Shown: positions 12,638 through 25,200 of the stretch, piece after piece
Position numbering within the stretch: the first letter of the stretch is position 1
Layout of the letters: each line of letters starts with the position of its first letter
Assembly: GCA_036571765.1 (NCBI GenBank)
Contig: BROE01000016.1
Location: 8,746,892 to 8,810,891, forward strand
DNA from: Plecoglossus altivelis
Lineage: Eukaryota; Chordata; Actinopteri; Osmeriformes; Plecoglossidae
Reading direction: 5' to 3'
DNA: 64,000 nt
Notes under the pieces: model-generated
Told to the model about the DNA's origin: nothing
Database searches by the model: none
Seen by the model: the letters and a program-made list of their open reading frames with translations, nothing else
Made by a program: the position numbers and the translations under genes

Positions 12638-14396
12638 CCTGTGAACCTCCCTCCCCACCTCTCCATCACCAAGTGACCAGCCTTTTGAAAGGACACATGG
12701 GCACCTTCCACCCTAGCCAGGGTCAAATGTCACTTGGGCCAGCTGTCTGCCCCTATGTTTACAGCATTGTCCCCTGTAACCCACCCCAATGTCCTATCCT
12801 GTCTCTCTTCCATGTCCCAAAAAGTCCTCCCCTTTTGTGATCGCATTCAGGGACTGACGACCAGCACATGTATGATCTTCCTTTTTTTTGTTTTGCATCA
12901 TGGATTATATTGGCAATATGTACGCTTGCATCCTCTCATTATACCATGCAGAAATTGGCTTGGGAGATAATCTTTGCTTAATTAACAGGCTCTAACCCTT
13001 TGCTTTCTCACATAGCCCCAAGCACAAAATTGCAAACTAGACAGAGTGGCTTTGGTTTATGTAACAGGGAGTTTCCTTTGAGTTGAAATGCAGTTTTTCA
13101 TTCGTTTGTTTTCCATTGCTTAACCACTTAGTCACTTGAGTGCTCGTTTTACAATTTACAGGTTAGATACTGAGGTGGTTTACAGTAAGCAGTAGCTGTT
13201 TACCCATGGACATGATTTTGAAAGAAAAGATGTATTGAAAAGTGCTGTGATGTTTGAGTCTCTGGCCCCACTGTAGATGGACGTCCTCAGGCATCGGAGA
13301 AACATTGGAGTGTGACCAAGCCAGATTCTGCTAAACTTCCAGTGAAGTGGTCTTCATAAATCAGGATTTAGAAGCTTGCTACGTTAGCACATGGGAATGG
13401 TTATACCTCAGGAATAGCAGCATGAGATTTGCTCACATTCCTTTCAGCTAGTAAATAACTACAGCATCTTTTTGTCTAAGGAAACGCAGTTCTTTTGATG
13501 AGATTATGAATCTTTTTTTTCTGCCCTAGTTTCAGTTGCTCCTCAGTACATTTTTAGATTGACGCCTTTAAAAGGGCGTGATTAGTAAGCTAGTAAATGA
13601 AGGCCGGTGGTCCACTCTAAACCCTCCTACCACACTTGTGAGATGGAGGTGTAATGCAGTAGTGGGCTGACTGCCAGGAAGTCATCCTCCCAGAGTGTGA
13701 CAGTGAGTCATCTTACTAACGCTACCAGGAAGTGTTCTGGAAGTAGGCTAGTCGTCTCCTCATTCCACCCGTTGCATGTGCTTGTATTAGTCACTATTGT
13801 TTTGTGTACTTGAATGAATGTACACTTAACTGAAGTGATTGATAAGCAATACACTACACAATTTACAAGGCATGTTAAACTCCTATTTGTGACTCCTGGA
13901 CAGTAACTTAGCTCAGTGCACGTATTCAGAAGGACATGGCGTTACGGTCAGGGTTATCCCAACCCTACCCTGTCTGTAAGGGCTACAGTGTCTGATACAC
14001 ACCATTATAACCAGTTCACCACTTATACATTGCTCTCAGTGTTTAGCCAGTGTGGCACCTCCAGTGAATTGGATCACTTAATCCTTCTTCATCCATGGCT
14101 CCCCGAATACCCATGTTACTGATAACACCGCCAACAAAATATACTAAACTTGGCAATGGACCAGAAGGTTCATATTTGATTTCAAATGAGTCTTGAAAGC
14201 AGTGATATACATGTAAAAATGCACTATGATGGTAAATACTCTGTGATCATTTTCCTCAGAAAGTCCCCACCGATGTTTTGAAAGAAAAGTGTTTTTGATA
14301 ACTGAATGTATTTGTAATGAAACCCCGCTGAGTAAATGCCTTTACATTGTGGTTTTCGTACAGAACATCTGGATTTTATACATTTGCAATAATGGC

Positions 14397-14402
14397 ATTA
14401 AA
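14397..14402 (+). terminator. Probable poly(A) signal of snx5
   Basis: ATTAAA in GGCATTAAAAACTTTTCC, about 1.76 kb after the stop. The preceding sequence is AT-rich and 3'-UTR-like. Confidence 0.45.
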
Positions 14403-15415
14403 AACTTTTCCAAAATGTTATTTGTGTTGAATTGTACGTTTATGTTGATGCTCGGTGAGAATTTTTTTTGTAAGAGATGAAAATGAGAAAAGGTCCAAAC
14501 TAGAACTGAAAGGGTTAAATAAGAAAGCTCATTAATGAATGAGCATTGTCAAAAAAGGACCCATGTGTTTTTTGTGCACCACTAGATGGTAGTGTCGTGC
14601 AGAAGAGGAAAAATAACACACAAAAAAGATTTTCGGAAGAATGCTTTTTTAGTTCTTTCATTCAACATTGCCACACTTTATACTGCAAAATGCCTGGGAT
14701 TAAATTGCAAACTTTTATGGACTATTCATGAAGAAAGATAAAAGCGTGTTGGCCATGCACCTTATTGGTGCTGAGGTTTTATGATGATGAGATTGTTTTT
14801 TGTGTTTTCTTTTCCTGAACCAGAGATGTTATATTCCTTTACATTTTCTCACTAACTAAGCCTTTACCTGACAGATTTATCGACGGAACATATTTAGCAT
14901 TTTCACTGCCATTCTTGCAGTGTGCGTGTTTTCTTGTCAAGTCATTGTCCATCTTGGATATTTAAGTCGGGCAATCTTGTGTGTGAGATGAGTTAACAAG
15001 AACACCCCCAGTGCTCATACAACCCAGGCGAAGCACATACCATGTATCTATCACCTCTCACCACAACTTCCTTCTGATGAGAAGTACAGCGTGATCCTAT
15101 GGTTCACATCATGGTACCCTTGGAGTTTATAGTTCAGTCAGGTTTACTTTGCTTTGCTCACAATAACTACGTGTTGCACCTTCTGAGCTGTTCGCCTTAC
15201 TTGAATGCATTCGTACTGTTCAATAGGATCCCTGGTCATTAGGCTTCCCAAATTCACTGGACTTTGTTACTGTTGATCATGATAACCTTTTGAACTCCCA
15301 ACCACATTCGACTGGCTTCCTGTCTCCCTCAGATATCTTCAAAACACCAAATATATCCATAAGGTCACAGGGAAATATGCTGTGAGATAAGAGTGTGTGT
15401 TTTCCTGTGTATATG

Positions 15416-15418
<3 letters not shown>

Positions 15419-15474
<56 letters not shown>
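15419..15474 (+). repeat. (GT)28 microsatellite
   Basis: An uninterrupted GT dinucleotide run of 56 bases in intergenic DNA between snx5 and rrbp1. It is the longest pure dinucleotide run I noticed upstream of 50 kb. Confidence 0.98.
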
Positions 15475-15476
<2 letters not shown>

Positions 15477-17875
15477 ATCCATTGCTACACTAAGAGCTTA
15501 GCGACTTTCTAAGGAAACGTTGCGTTGGTGGAACAGGAGGAAACAGACGTATTTTCACCCACTGTGACTTTGCACTGCCTCACCCTTGGAGCACCACTAC
15601 CTCTCTGCACCAATGAGAGTGGACTGATATGCTGTATTGACCTATCGAAAGTGAAATTGAGATAAGGAGTCACTAACACAAAACTTCAGCCTCCATCCAT
15701 TGCGGTGTGTCACTGTGCTATCTACTGCCGTACGTCAACCATACAAAGAACCAATAAAATCCCAACACATCGAGTGTTTTCAGGTTATGCTTAGTCAGCT
15801 GTAACTAAGGCAAGCAACATGATGTGTGCCATTTTATTTGTAGTAATTGGGCACATCCCAGAGTAGGGATCCAAAGAGCAAACACACGTGCTGAATCATT
15901 AACCTGAGCTTTATCCAATCAAGCCACACCACCCAAGCATTCACTGGGAGACTAGTCTATTCTCTGAAGACCATGCCAGTCTTACAGTGGTTTACGGTAT
16001 CATTCTTTAATCTTTGAGTACGTTTTGAAGCTTAAACCTTTGTTTTTATCGTTCAGTACATGTTTCATACTTCAATAACATCCATCAACATGTGTGCACT
16101 GTCTGGATTACAAAAAACCGATATCGCAAATAGTGCTCATTTCGAAACTGGTTCGTTTCATTGGTTTGGCACAGCTTGATGTGACCTGGACTTTTACGTG
16201 ACCGCAGTATCTTTATCCTGCTGGTGGTTTTTATAATATCACACATCCTTTAATTTGAGTTCATTACCATTAGTAACAAGTATAGGTACATTGTTTGATC
16301 CTGCTCCTCTTCGCAATTCCTATAAACTCATCTAAATCTCTCATGCTGTTCCGCATATCATAGTCTGATCATAAACTGGCTCCGCTCTGCTTCATATGTT
16401 GAAAAATCCATTGACATTCTGTCTGACCTACATGTTGTCTACATGTTGTCTACCAAAGTTGCAAGTTTTCAGGTTTGATCAGAAAGAGCGTAAGGACTAG
16501 GGTAGGAATGCAACTGCCATGCACAAATAACCAGAGACTTTTGCAGCTTTCCATAGACGTGATTTGAAAAGATGCACCTGCAGAAAAAGCACTGAAAGTT
16601 GACATTCGATTGTGGATGAGCTTATTATAGCACTACGGTTTCGGTGCAAACAGTTGCATAAACATGTGCCTTTCGAACCCTCTTTCAAAATGGCTTCTTT
16701 ATCAGAGTTCTGTCACTCATCAATACAAGAGAGCGGGGAGAGGGGAGAGGGGGGTTCCCAGGCGTGTCCCAGGGGCTCTGCTGCAGCTGTGATACTGGCT
16801 TTAAAGCTAATGTGAAATGACAGAGCTGCACTCTGCACTGCCTATAGCAGCATCCCTTTCTGGGATTGGAGGTTTTGAGGTGTGTCATTCTGTCATGTGT
16901 AGATGCCACGATAGACTGATAGAACTTGTTTTGTTGACTAAAGATAACGATAACTTTGTTCTGTGATACTACAGGAGAACCTGGGTTAGTGTGCTCTGAC
17001 ATGCCACTGTGTGTTTGCCTTACTACTGATTTCATTTAACTGTTACGTCAATATTCGCCAACCCATCCTCCCGAACAAAACTTTACGTATGTACATTCAG
17101 TATAAACTGTATGTGTATCCTCACAAAATGAATGACAGAGATGTCTAGATCGAAATAGATGTTTCATTATTAAGTGTCTAACACCTGTGTCATGAGTTGC
17201 CAAACCTTTCAAACTGAACTGAGCTTAATTTAGAAATACATATTTTGACCGTGGAGATGAGTCACGGGTGAGCACATTCCAGCTGTGGAAAGCTGGTGAT
17301 AGTGCTTCTATGCCAGTAAAGAGTGTTGTGAGTTCCGCGCAATGACTTGAGATGATGAGTCAGCCTTGTTAGACCTGTAGATTTACTGGGTAAATAACAC
17401 TTAGTTTAGTACGTCAGACGCGCCGGACACTATGAGATAGACACGTTTGACAAGTGAAATCACGGTCCAGAGAGTAGATCTCTCAGGACCGATATGTAAA
17501 AATCATTTTATTCACTCAAAGTTGACCCCTTTGAGTTCCAGAGAACAATGCTATTTAGATAATGCTATCAATTCAATGTGTGGTTGCAGCAAGGTGAGGT
17601 TAGGCACATCCCAGTGTTATAACCGACGACATTTATGATGCCAATGTATCTGATTATGACAAATACTAAATAATCAACGTTTACAGCAAGACACAGAGCT
17701 CACATGGTAAAGCAACGACTGCTGGCTTTAGATACCACACTTTGAATGTTGAATTGTAGGCCTTCCAACCAACATAGACAACACATATGTTCCAATTACG
17801 TAACGGTATTAATATGCACTTTTAAATCAATACGTAGGAATAAGTACATATTTTTACTTAACGTCGTGCAGTGGG

Positions 17876-17896
17876 ACTACAACTCCCAGAAGCACC
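17876..17896 (+). promoter_or_regulatory. ZNF143/Staf-type promoter motif upstream of rrbp1
   Basis: ACTACAACTCCCAGAAGCAC matches the ZNF143 (SBS) consensus ACTACAATTCCCAGAATGC at most positions. A CCAAT box follows at 17935-17939. About 240 bases further on is a good donor (GATATAAG|GTAAGT at 18180) that would end a noncoding first exon of rrbp1. The motif is typical of CpG-type vertebrate promoters close to the start site. Confidence 0.6.
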
Positions 17897-17939
17897 ATGG
17901 TTGCTGGTTGGCTACATGATTCAGTACATTCTAGCCAAT

Positions 17940-18179
17940 TAGAGATCTTCTGGATTATTAGTAGCTATCTGGGGCAGCGGGCCAGCGCGTCTAGCTAGCT
18001 CAAAGTGCCACGACTTCACACAGACCTCCGTTACTTAGACGGACCAAAGAGAGAGACAGTCTGGGATAATATCAAAGATATCGAAATATTTCGTTTCTTT
18101 GAATTGATACTTTTACCAGTAATCACGTGTGGTCCTTCTCTTATTTGAACACCTCTAGCAACCTCAGCGGTGATATAAG
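17940..18179 (+). other. rrbp1: Inferred noncoding first exon of rrbp1
   Basis: The 5' limit is uncertain. The 3' limit is the donor at 18180-18185. The coding exon that follows has a clean acceptor at 19200-19201 (TTTCGCAG) only 15 bases before the start codon, so an upstream noncoding exon is required. The intron 18180-19201 shows no other feature. Confidence 0.45.
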
Positions 18180-19216
18180 GTAAGTTATGAATTATGATGG
18201 AATTTCGTTTAAACGCCAGCGCAGCTGCTAAAATCTGCTGCAAGGAAATAACAATGCGTGTCCAGAGGATCTTCTTTTTGTTTAGTTGCTAGTAAGCGTG
18301 AATACGACACTAATTGTCATATTTTAGCTAGCTATTGTTGCCGGTGTTGACCGGTAAGTTAGCCAACAATATTAGGGCACAAAAGCACTCGCTAACAAGC
18401 TACGGTACCGGTAGTTAGCCTCTGCCAAGGATTGCACAGTATAGTGAGCTGATGAGATTGACACCTATATTATGTGATTAACTGTTAGTTTGAAAACGAG
18501 AACGCTTGACAGATCCCGGACTGTAGCTAACAATACTAATGTACACATCTTACATGGTATTGGATGTAAAAGAATCTAGGAACAGCCGGGTTCACCTCCG
18601 GATGGGCGGAGTTTAATTCTTTGAATGACGAAGACAAGGATGAGTCAAACACAGGCAATAAGTGGAAGTGATGGGCGTCAAACGCAATACTGCAAATGGA
18701 ACCAGTGGTTCTTCATGTCGACATGCTGTCACTTTATTGGCTAGATGGTGCTAATGAGCTATTAGGCCTAGAATATAGGCTACTGTCTCTGCCTCGGACA
18801 ATGTCAGAATCTTTTGCGTCTCAGTCAGAGGAGTTTGTGGGTCTTTTTGTGCTTTTCTCTAGGCTTGAAAACCAGCTTGACTCTTGGCAGCAGTGGCGAG
18901 GTTTACTGCACGAGGTATTCATTTAGTTGAACCAACCTCTCAAGGTCTGAAGCCAAGTGTTCTTAATCCTTAAATTCAGTTGGCATAATTGATTTTCCGT
19001 ATTATATTCATAGCCTATAATGACCTCACCTTTGCTGCTCTGTCAGTAAAGAGTAAACTTCTTACAGGAATAAGAACAGTGCCAGTGTTTAATAGATGTT
19101 GATGTTACGTGTTGGCCTTTAGATCTAAAACTTTATAGTGTGTTGGGTCAGGTAGCAATCAAGACGACTATAGGGTGATGCTGTTTTTGAATGTTTCGCA
19201 GGACGTGTGAAGCATC

Positions 19217-22200
19217 ATGATGGATATGCACGACCCCCAGACCCTGGGTGTCATGGTGTTTGGCGGCTTCATGGTGATCTCAGCCATCGCCATCGTGCTG
19301 GTTTCAACCTTTTCCATGAAGGAGACGTCGTACGAGGAAGCCCTGGCCAAGCAGCGCAGAGAGCTGGGCAAGATGCAGCCTCCTCGCCCGGACAAGAAGA
19401 AGAAAGACAAAGCCTCCGAAAAGAAGAACCGGGGGAAGAAGAAGGAAGACAAACCCAATGGGAAGCTCCCTGAGGTGGACCAAGTCTCTGAGGCGGAGCT
19501 CCTTGCTGACCCAGTCCCTGAGCCCACTCCTGCCTCAGAGCCCATCGCTGTCATCCCAACCTCTGAGCCTATCCCAGCCCCCGCTCCTACTCCAGAGCCC
19601 CCCGCTGCTGCTGCTGCTGCTGCTGCTGCACTGGCAGACGCCCCGCCTGCTCCCTCTCCGAAGGAGAAGAAGAAGAAGGAGAAGAAGGCGGCTAAAGTGG
19701 AACCCGCCTCCACCCAGCCGGCTCCTGCCCCTTCCAAATCAGCCCCTGCCCCCCCCAAGACCTCAGGTGCCCCTGCCCCCCAGAAATCTGCCCCTGCTCC
19801 CCAGAAATCTACCCCTGCCCCTGCCCCCCAGAAATCTACCCCTGCCCCTGCCCCCCAGAAATCTACCCCTGCCCCTGCCCCCCAGAAATCTGCCCCTGCC
19901 TCTGCCCCCCAGAAATCTGCCCCTGCCCCCCAGAAATCTGCCCCTGTTCCCCAGAAGTCTACCCCTGCCCCTGCTCCCCTGAAATCTACCCCTGCCCCTG
20001 CCCCCCAGAAATCTACCCCTGCCCCCCAGAAATCTACCCCTGCCCCTCAGAAATCTACCCCTGCCCCCCAGAAATCTGCCCCGGCTCCCAAAATCTACCC
20101 CTGCCCCTGCTCCCCAGAAATCTGCCCCCGTCCCCCAGAAGTCTGCCCCCGTCCCCCAGAAGTCTGCCCCCGTCCCCAGAAGTCTGCCCGTCCCCAGAAG
20201 TCTGCCCCCGTCCCCAGAAGTTGCCCCGGTCCCGGAGGCCGTTATCAAGGCCATGGCTGTGCCACCTGTGGGCTCCCAGCAGGCCGGGCCAGGTCCTGCA
20301 GTCGCCACCAAAGGCCAGCTCAAGGTGGAACCCTCTAAGAAGAAGGCCTCTTCAAGAAGAAACCTGCCCCCAGAAATTACCCCTGCCCCCCAGAAATCTA
20401 CCCCTGCCCCCCCAGAAATCTACCCCCCTGCCCCTGCTCCCCAGAAATCTACCCCTGCCCCGTCTCCCCAGAAATCTGGCCCCGTCCCCTCAGAAGTCTG
20501 CCCCCGTCCCCAGAAGTCTGCCCCCGTCCCCCAGAAGTCTGCCCCGGTCCCGGAGGCCGTTATCAAGGCCATGGCTGTGCCACCTGTGGGCTCCCAGCAG
20601 GCCGGGCCAGGTCCTGCAGTCGCCACCAAAGGCCAGCTCAAGGGAGAACCCTCTAAGAAGAAGGCCTCTTCCAAGAAGAAAGCTGAGCCTGGTAAGATCA
20701 CTGGCTTCCTCCTGTTACAACACATTCAAACAATCAAACAGGCTTTGTGTTGTGAATGGAAGAAGTCACAATAACTTGCACTATATTACATCCTGTTAGA
20801 GACAGACTCTTCCCTCCCTGTAGATATATTGGCTTTGCCAAGTCAGGGTGTGGTTCGTTTCAAACACAGTATGCAGGATACGGTCTGAAGCCAAGGCCTC
20901 TGTTCCTCTCTGTCACTGTAACCACCAACTAGTATGAAGTCTGAGAGGAGCATTATACCACACTCTAAAAATGTCTTCATTCCTCTATCTGTCTGTAGGA
21001 AACCATGGTAAAGTTGCAGAGTAGTGGATTGCTTTTTGAAATGAGCAACTGAAGATTTAGGTGACGTGTGTGTTTGTGTTTGTGTGGTACACAGACGCAG
21101 CAAAGGACTTTTCTGAGTGGGGAAAAAGCCCTCCCTTGGAGTACACCCACACTCACACACATACCCAGTGACGTGTTTGAGGTGGTACTGCCTTGTCAGT
21201 AGGGAAAAGCTTATGGTTCTGCATCAGTAAACAGGGCTGGACAACGTGTGGCCATCCACTCTGGAGGGCAGAGAGCGCTGGCCTGTCCAAAACAGCGCTT
21301 CCCTGTTGTGTTGGCTGACAAAAGCCCTCAGTGCCATGACAATGGGGCCACTGTTGCTGTCTCCCAGGGGGTCTCTCCCTCCTGGTGCCACCCTGCACCG
21401 TCACCCCGGCTGCCAAGTCCCTCGGAGGAGCCTGAGTCCCACTCACAGCCCTGGAGCTGGGGGAGAACTCGCTCTTATCCTGAGTGGCATCTCATCAGGC
21501 CTAGCGTTCTTGAAACGTTTGACTTGTACCGCTCAACACACACACACACACACACACCAGCTAGACAATGCACCGAGCTTCCCCTCTGGTTTTCCAAGTT
21601 GACTTCCTTACAATTCTCGTTGCTGGGATGCCACTGTCTTTTCACAGGGGCCAGCGGATGCCCTGGGTCCGGGCCCTCGGACGTGTCTAAACATTTAGCC
21701 GTCAGGCCCTCGTTTTCAGTCCGAGTAACGTGTGTGTGTGTGTCTCTCCTCAGCAGCTGTGGACGCAGATGCTTCCCCGCAGCTGTCCTACAAGGCCCTG
21801 CTCTCGGCAGTCAGCAGCATGGCATTCAGCGAAGGCGAGGCCCAGCGCCTCTCAGAGATCCTGTCCGACCGGGCTGGCGTGGTGCAGGACACCTGGCACA
21901 TGGTAGGGGAGAGACGCTTCTGGCTGGTGAGGTGGTAACACCTGTTCTGGTACCGGCTGAGCGAAGAGTTTCTTATCTGGTTGGGTGCGGTAGGACTGAT
22001 ACGTTGTGTGTGTGTGTGTGTGTTTAGGCCACACAGAAGGGAGATCCGGTGGCTGTGCTGAAGAAACAGCTGGAGGAGAGAGACAAACAGCTGGCTGCTG
22101 AAAAAGAGGAGCTGGCCACCACCAAGAACCGTTTCAGAGAAGTCAACAAGGTGAGACAGTCTTCTACCTCCCCCCCCCCCCCCACCCAGGGAACTCAACA

Positions 22201-25200
22201 CTTCTCTTATGGGTCCAGTTAATGGGGCCAACTTTGAGACACGGCCGTAATCTCACCCAAAAACAAACAGCTGTCATACGATGGTCAGAACGAACCAGCA
22301 TGACCTCCCGTGCAGAGTATGTGATGCCCGCTGGTGCTTGTGTGTAGGAGCTGCTGGCTGAAAAGACCAAGGTGGCCACAGTGGAGACCAGGCTGAGCTC
22401 CCAGCTGAGCAAACGGGAGCAGGAGATGATCGCCCTCCAGGCGCGCATGCAGGCCAGCTACCAGGACCACGTGGGGCAGACCCAGAAGCTGAACGCCAAG
22501 GTGAGCTGAAGGGAGGGCGGAGGAGAGGAGATGTCACGGGTACCACGCTGTGGAAGCCATCCCGCTTAGCAATACGGAGCTGTGGTCGTCTCCCCGCAGA
22601 GTCTCATCCTGTCCCCCCCCCTCTCTCTTGTTCCCCCCCCCCTCCTCTCCTGTTCCCTCCGTCAGATCGTGAGTCTGCAGGAGCAGCTGGAGAAGGGCCC
22701 CAGCGCCCAGATGGCCCGTCTGCAGCAGGAGAACAGCATCCTGAGGGAAGCCCTGGAAAAGTCCAACAGCCAGGCTGAGAGCGTGTAAGCCCCCGGGACC
22801 GTGGAGGGTGGACGAGGAGGAGTATGGTGGTTGTGGGGAGGGTGGAGGTGACGGAGGTTGTCTGGCTTTGAAGGTTACAAGCTGCTTTTTAGCGGCCGCA
22901 ATGTTTCAGCGGATTAAGAATCAAGTCGGCCTCGCTGTCTCCGAGAATCTTAAGTGTGAAGCGATCAAAGCAGGATCCGGAGTCACACTTAAGTCTGACA
23001 TAGCTCTAGTCCGACATAGCATGTAGCTCTGCTGCAGGCTGGTGTTTACCCCAACGCTTCCAGCGTGACCGAGCCGTTTCCCTGACTCCTCCCCCTCCTC
23101 CGGCTTGCCCCTCCTTTTCCCAGGCTCAACGTGGAGCTGACCCAGCTGCGACAGGACTGCACCGGGCTGAGCAAGGAGCTGGAGGAGCAGAGGGAGAGCC
23201 AGCAGGCTAAGGAGCAGCTCAGGACCAGCCTGGAGGCCAAGCTTGCAGCCGCAGAGCACACGCTGTCCCAGCTCCAGGTGTGGAGCTGCTGCATCACCAC
23301 CCCACCACAGGGGGGGATAGAGATGGAGGGGCTGGTTAGCCTTCCTAGCCACATTCTAACATCCATCTGGCTGGATGTTAACCTGTGTCACTGTGGTCAC
23401 ATCAGATTTCTTTTGAGTTTTTCATAGTTAGGTTTTATTTCATTTATTTTGAGCCTTTTACAACTATTGGATAGAGAGACAGGAAATGTGTGGGAGAGAG
23501 AAGACATTCGGAAATGGCTGAGTGTCTTCTGGCCTGTGCCAGAATCAGCCCTAGTTTTCTGTGCCATGCTGTCAATCCGTATGGCACAGGCTCTAGCCGA
23601 TAAGCCCCAGACCTCAGAGCCTCGGTGTAAAGTCCTGCATGGCGAGCTGCCCTCACCCACCTGTACCCCACCCCTCTAATGCCACGCTCGGTACCATTCC
23701 CTTTGTAATTACAGAGCTTGTGTAGCTGCCTGGAATGTGGCCGCACAATAATGGGCTGCCGAGGAAATGCTTCTAACCACCAGCTGGAATGCGTGCGTGC
23801 TGGAGCAAAACCACTCACAGACAGGTTGCCCATTAAGGCACAGCCAGTAGGGGTTATGCAGCGATTTAGCAGCACGAAGTCGTTCGCCTCTTTTAAAGTA
23901 CATTACGGCAAGATGTATGTTGACTGGTCTGCGTGCTGGGCGTCTAAAAATGGCATGTCCTTTGTGTAATGGGAAGTCGGAAGGGAGTGAGTCAATATTT
24001 CCCGACTGTCAAAAGTTCATTGTGTAATTATTAACTGGCTTGTACCTATCACTTCTGTCAACACATTCTATAATGGAAAGACTGATTAGACAATAGACAG
24101 AAACACTTAATTTGGCCTTATTATTCTCGTATTTGCTCTGTCATGCCACGTACCAACGTGTTTTCTTGCCAGCTTTGGGAAAAAAAAACGGACCCCACCA
24201 AATAAAAGCAGTGCTGTTGTTGTGATCTGCCGCCCCCTGGTGTTCACCATATGTACGTGACTCCTCCACAGGCCAGCGGGGCCCAGCGGGAGCAGGCACT
24301 GCAGGGGCGCCTGGAGGAGGTGTGTGACGAGCTGCGGAGCGCCCAGAGCAGCTGCAGCACTCTGCAGGCCCGTCTGGAGCAGGACAACGCCGCCGTCTCA
24401 GGTGAGGATCCAGGAGGTGTCTCTCTCCTGGAGAGAGTTGGAAGGATTTGGGTCGCGGTCTGAGGAGGAGGGGGCGGGAGTATAAGTGGGACGCTGGCCC
24501 AGTGAAATGCGATGGCCCAGCGTGGGAAGGCGGTAGGCGCTGCTTGTGACCGGTGTGCGCTGGTCTCCTCCGCAGAGCTCCAGTTGCGCGTGGGCAGCAG
24601 CGAGGCTGAGCTGCAGGAGAGCTCCACTCAGCTGCAGGTCATGACAGCCAGGCTGGAGGAGGCGGAGCTGGAGAAGAGCCGGCTGGAGGAGCAGGTGGGC
24701 TCCATCAACGCTCTGCTGGAGGCCAGCCAGGGTGGGGACCAGCACAGCCAGGTGGGAGCACAGCCCTCTCCAGATACACCCTGATGAGAAGGATGACAGC
24801 CAGGTGGTCTGTTCTGACCCAAACTGTGTTGTTCTTTTGCTGAGGAATTGCCTTTGGTTTGTTTCGTCAGGTTAAATCATCCGAGCTGGAACAGCTGAAG
24901 CAAAGGTAAGCTAGCGGTTTCTGGGCCTGGCGCTTGGCGCTCGGCGACGGAATGGCGTCATCCCTTTTGTTGACATCACGGCGCTTGGTTTCTCAGCATG
25001 CAGGACAGAGAGGAGGAGCTGGCAGCTGCGCTGGACCAGCTGAAGCAGATCAAGGAGGGGCAGCAGGAAGTGACTTTGCAGCAGGAAGTGACCTCACAGC
25101 AGGCTTCCAGCAGGTGTGACTAGAAGGCATCCCGTCTTTGTGTCCGCTCGGGATCCTGGTCTCGATGCTTTAACCCTTTCTGTTCCACCTTCAGCGAGCA

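Larger units (their letters stand above)
12638..17869. other. snx5 3' UTR and intergenic DNA; no gene seen
   Basis: Downstream of the snx5 stop the first good signal is ATTAAA at 14397-14402, implying a 3' UTR of about 1.8 kb. Another AATAAA is at 15753-15758. The rest to the rrbp1 promoter contains a long GT microsatellite and only short chance ORFs of under 120 codons with no family resemblance. I see no RNA gene here. Confidence 0.6.

Noticed and set aside
20091..20252. Cryptic intron to explain the rrbp1 frame switch
   Set aside because: No GT donor and AG acceptor pair with a pyrimidine tract flanks the switch, and the repeat units continue on both sides with only two bases missing.
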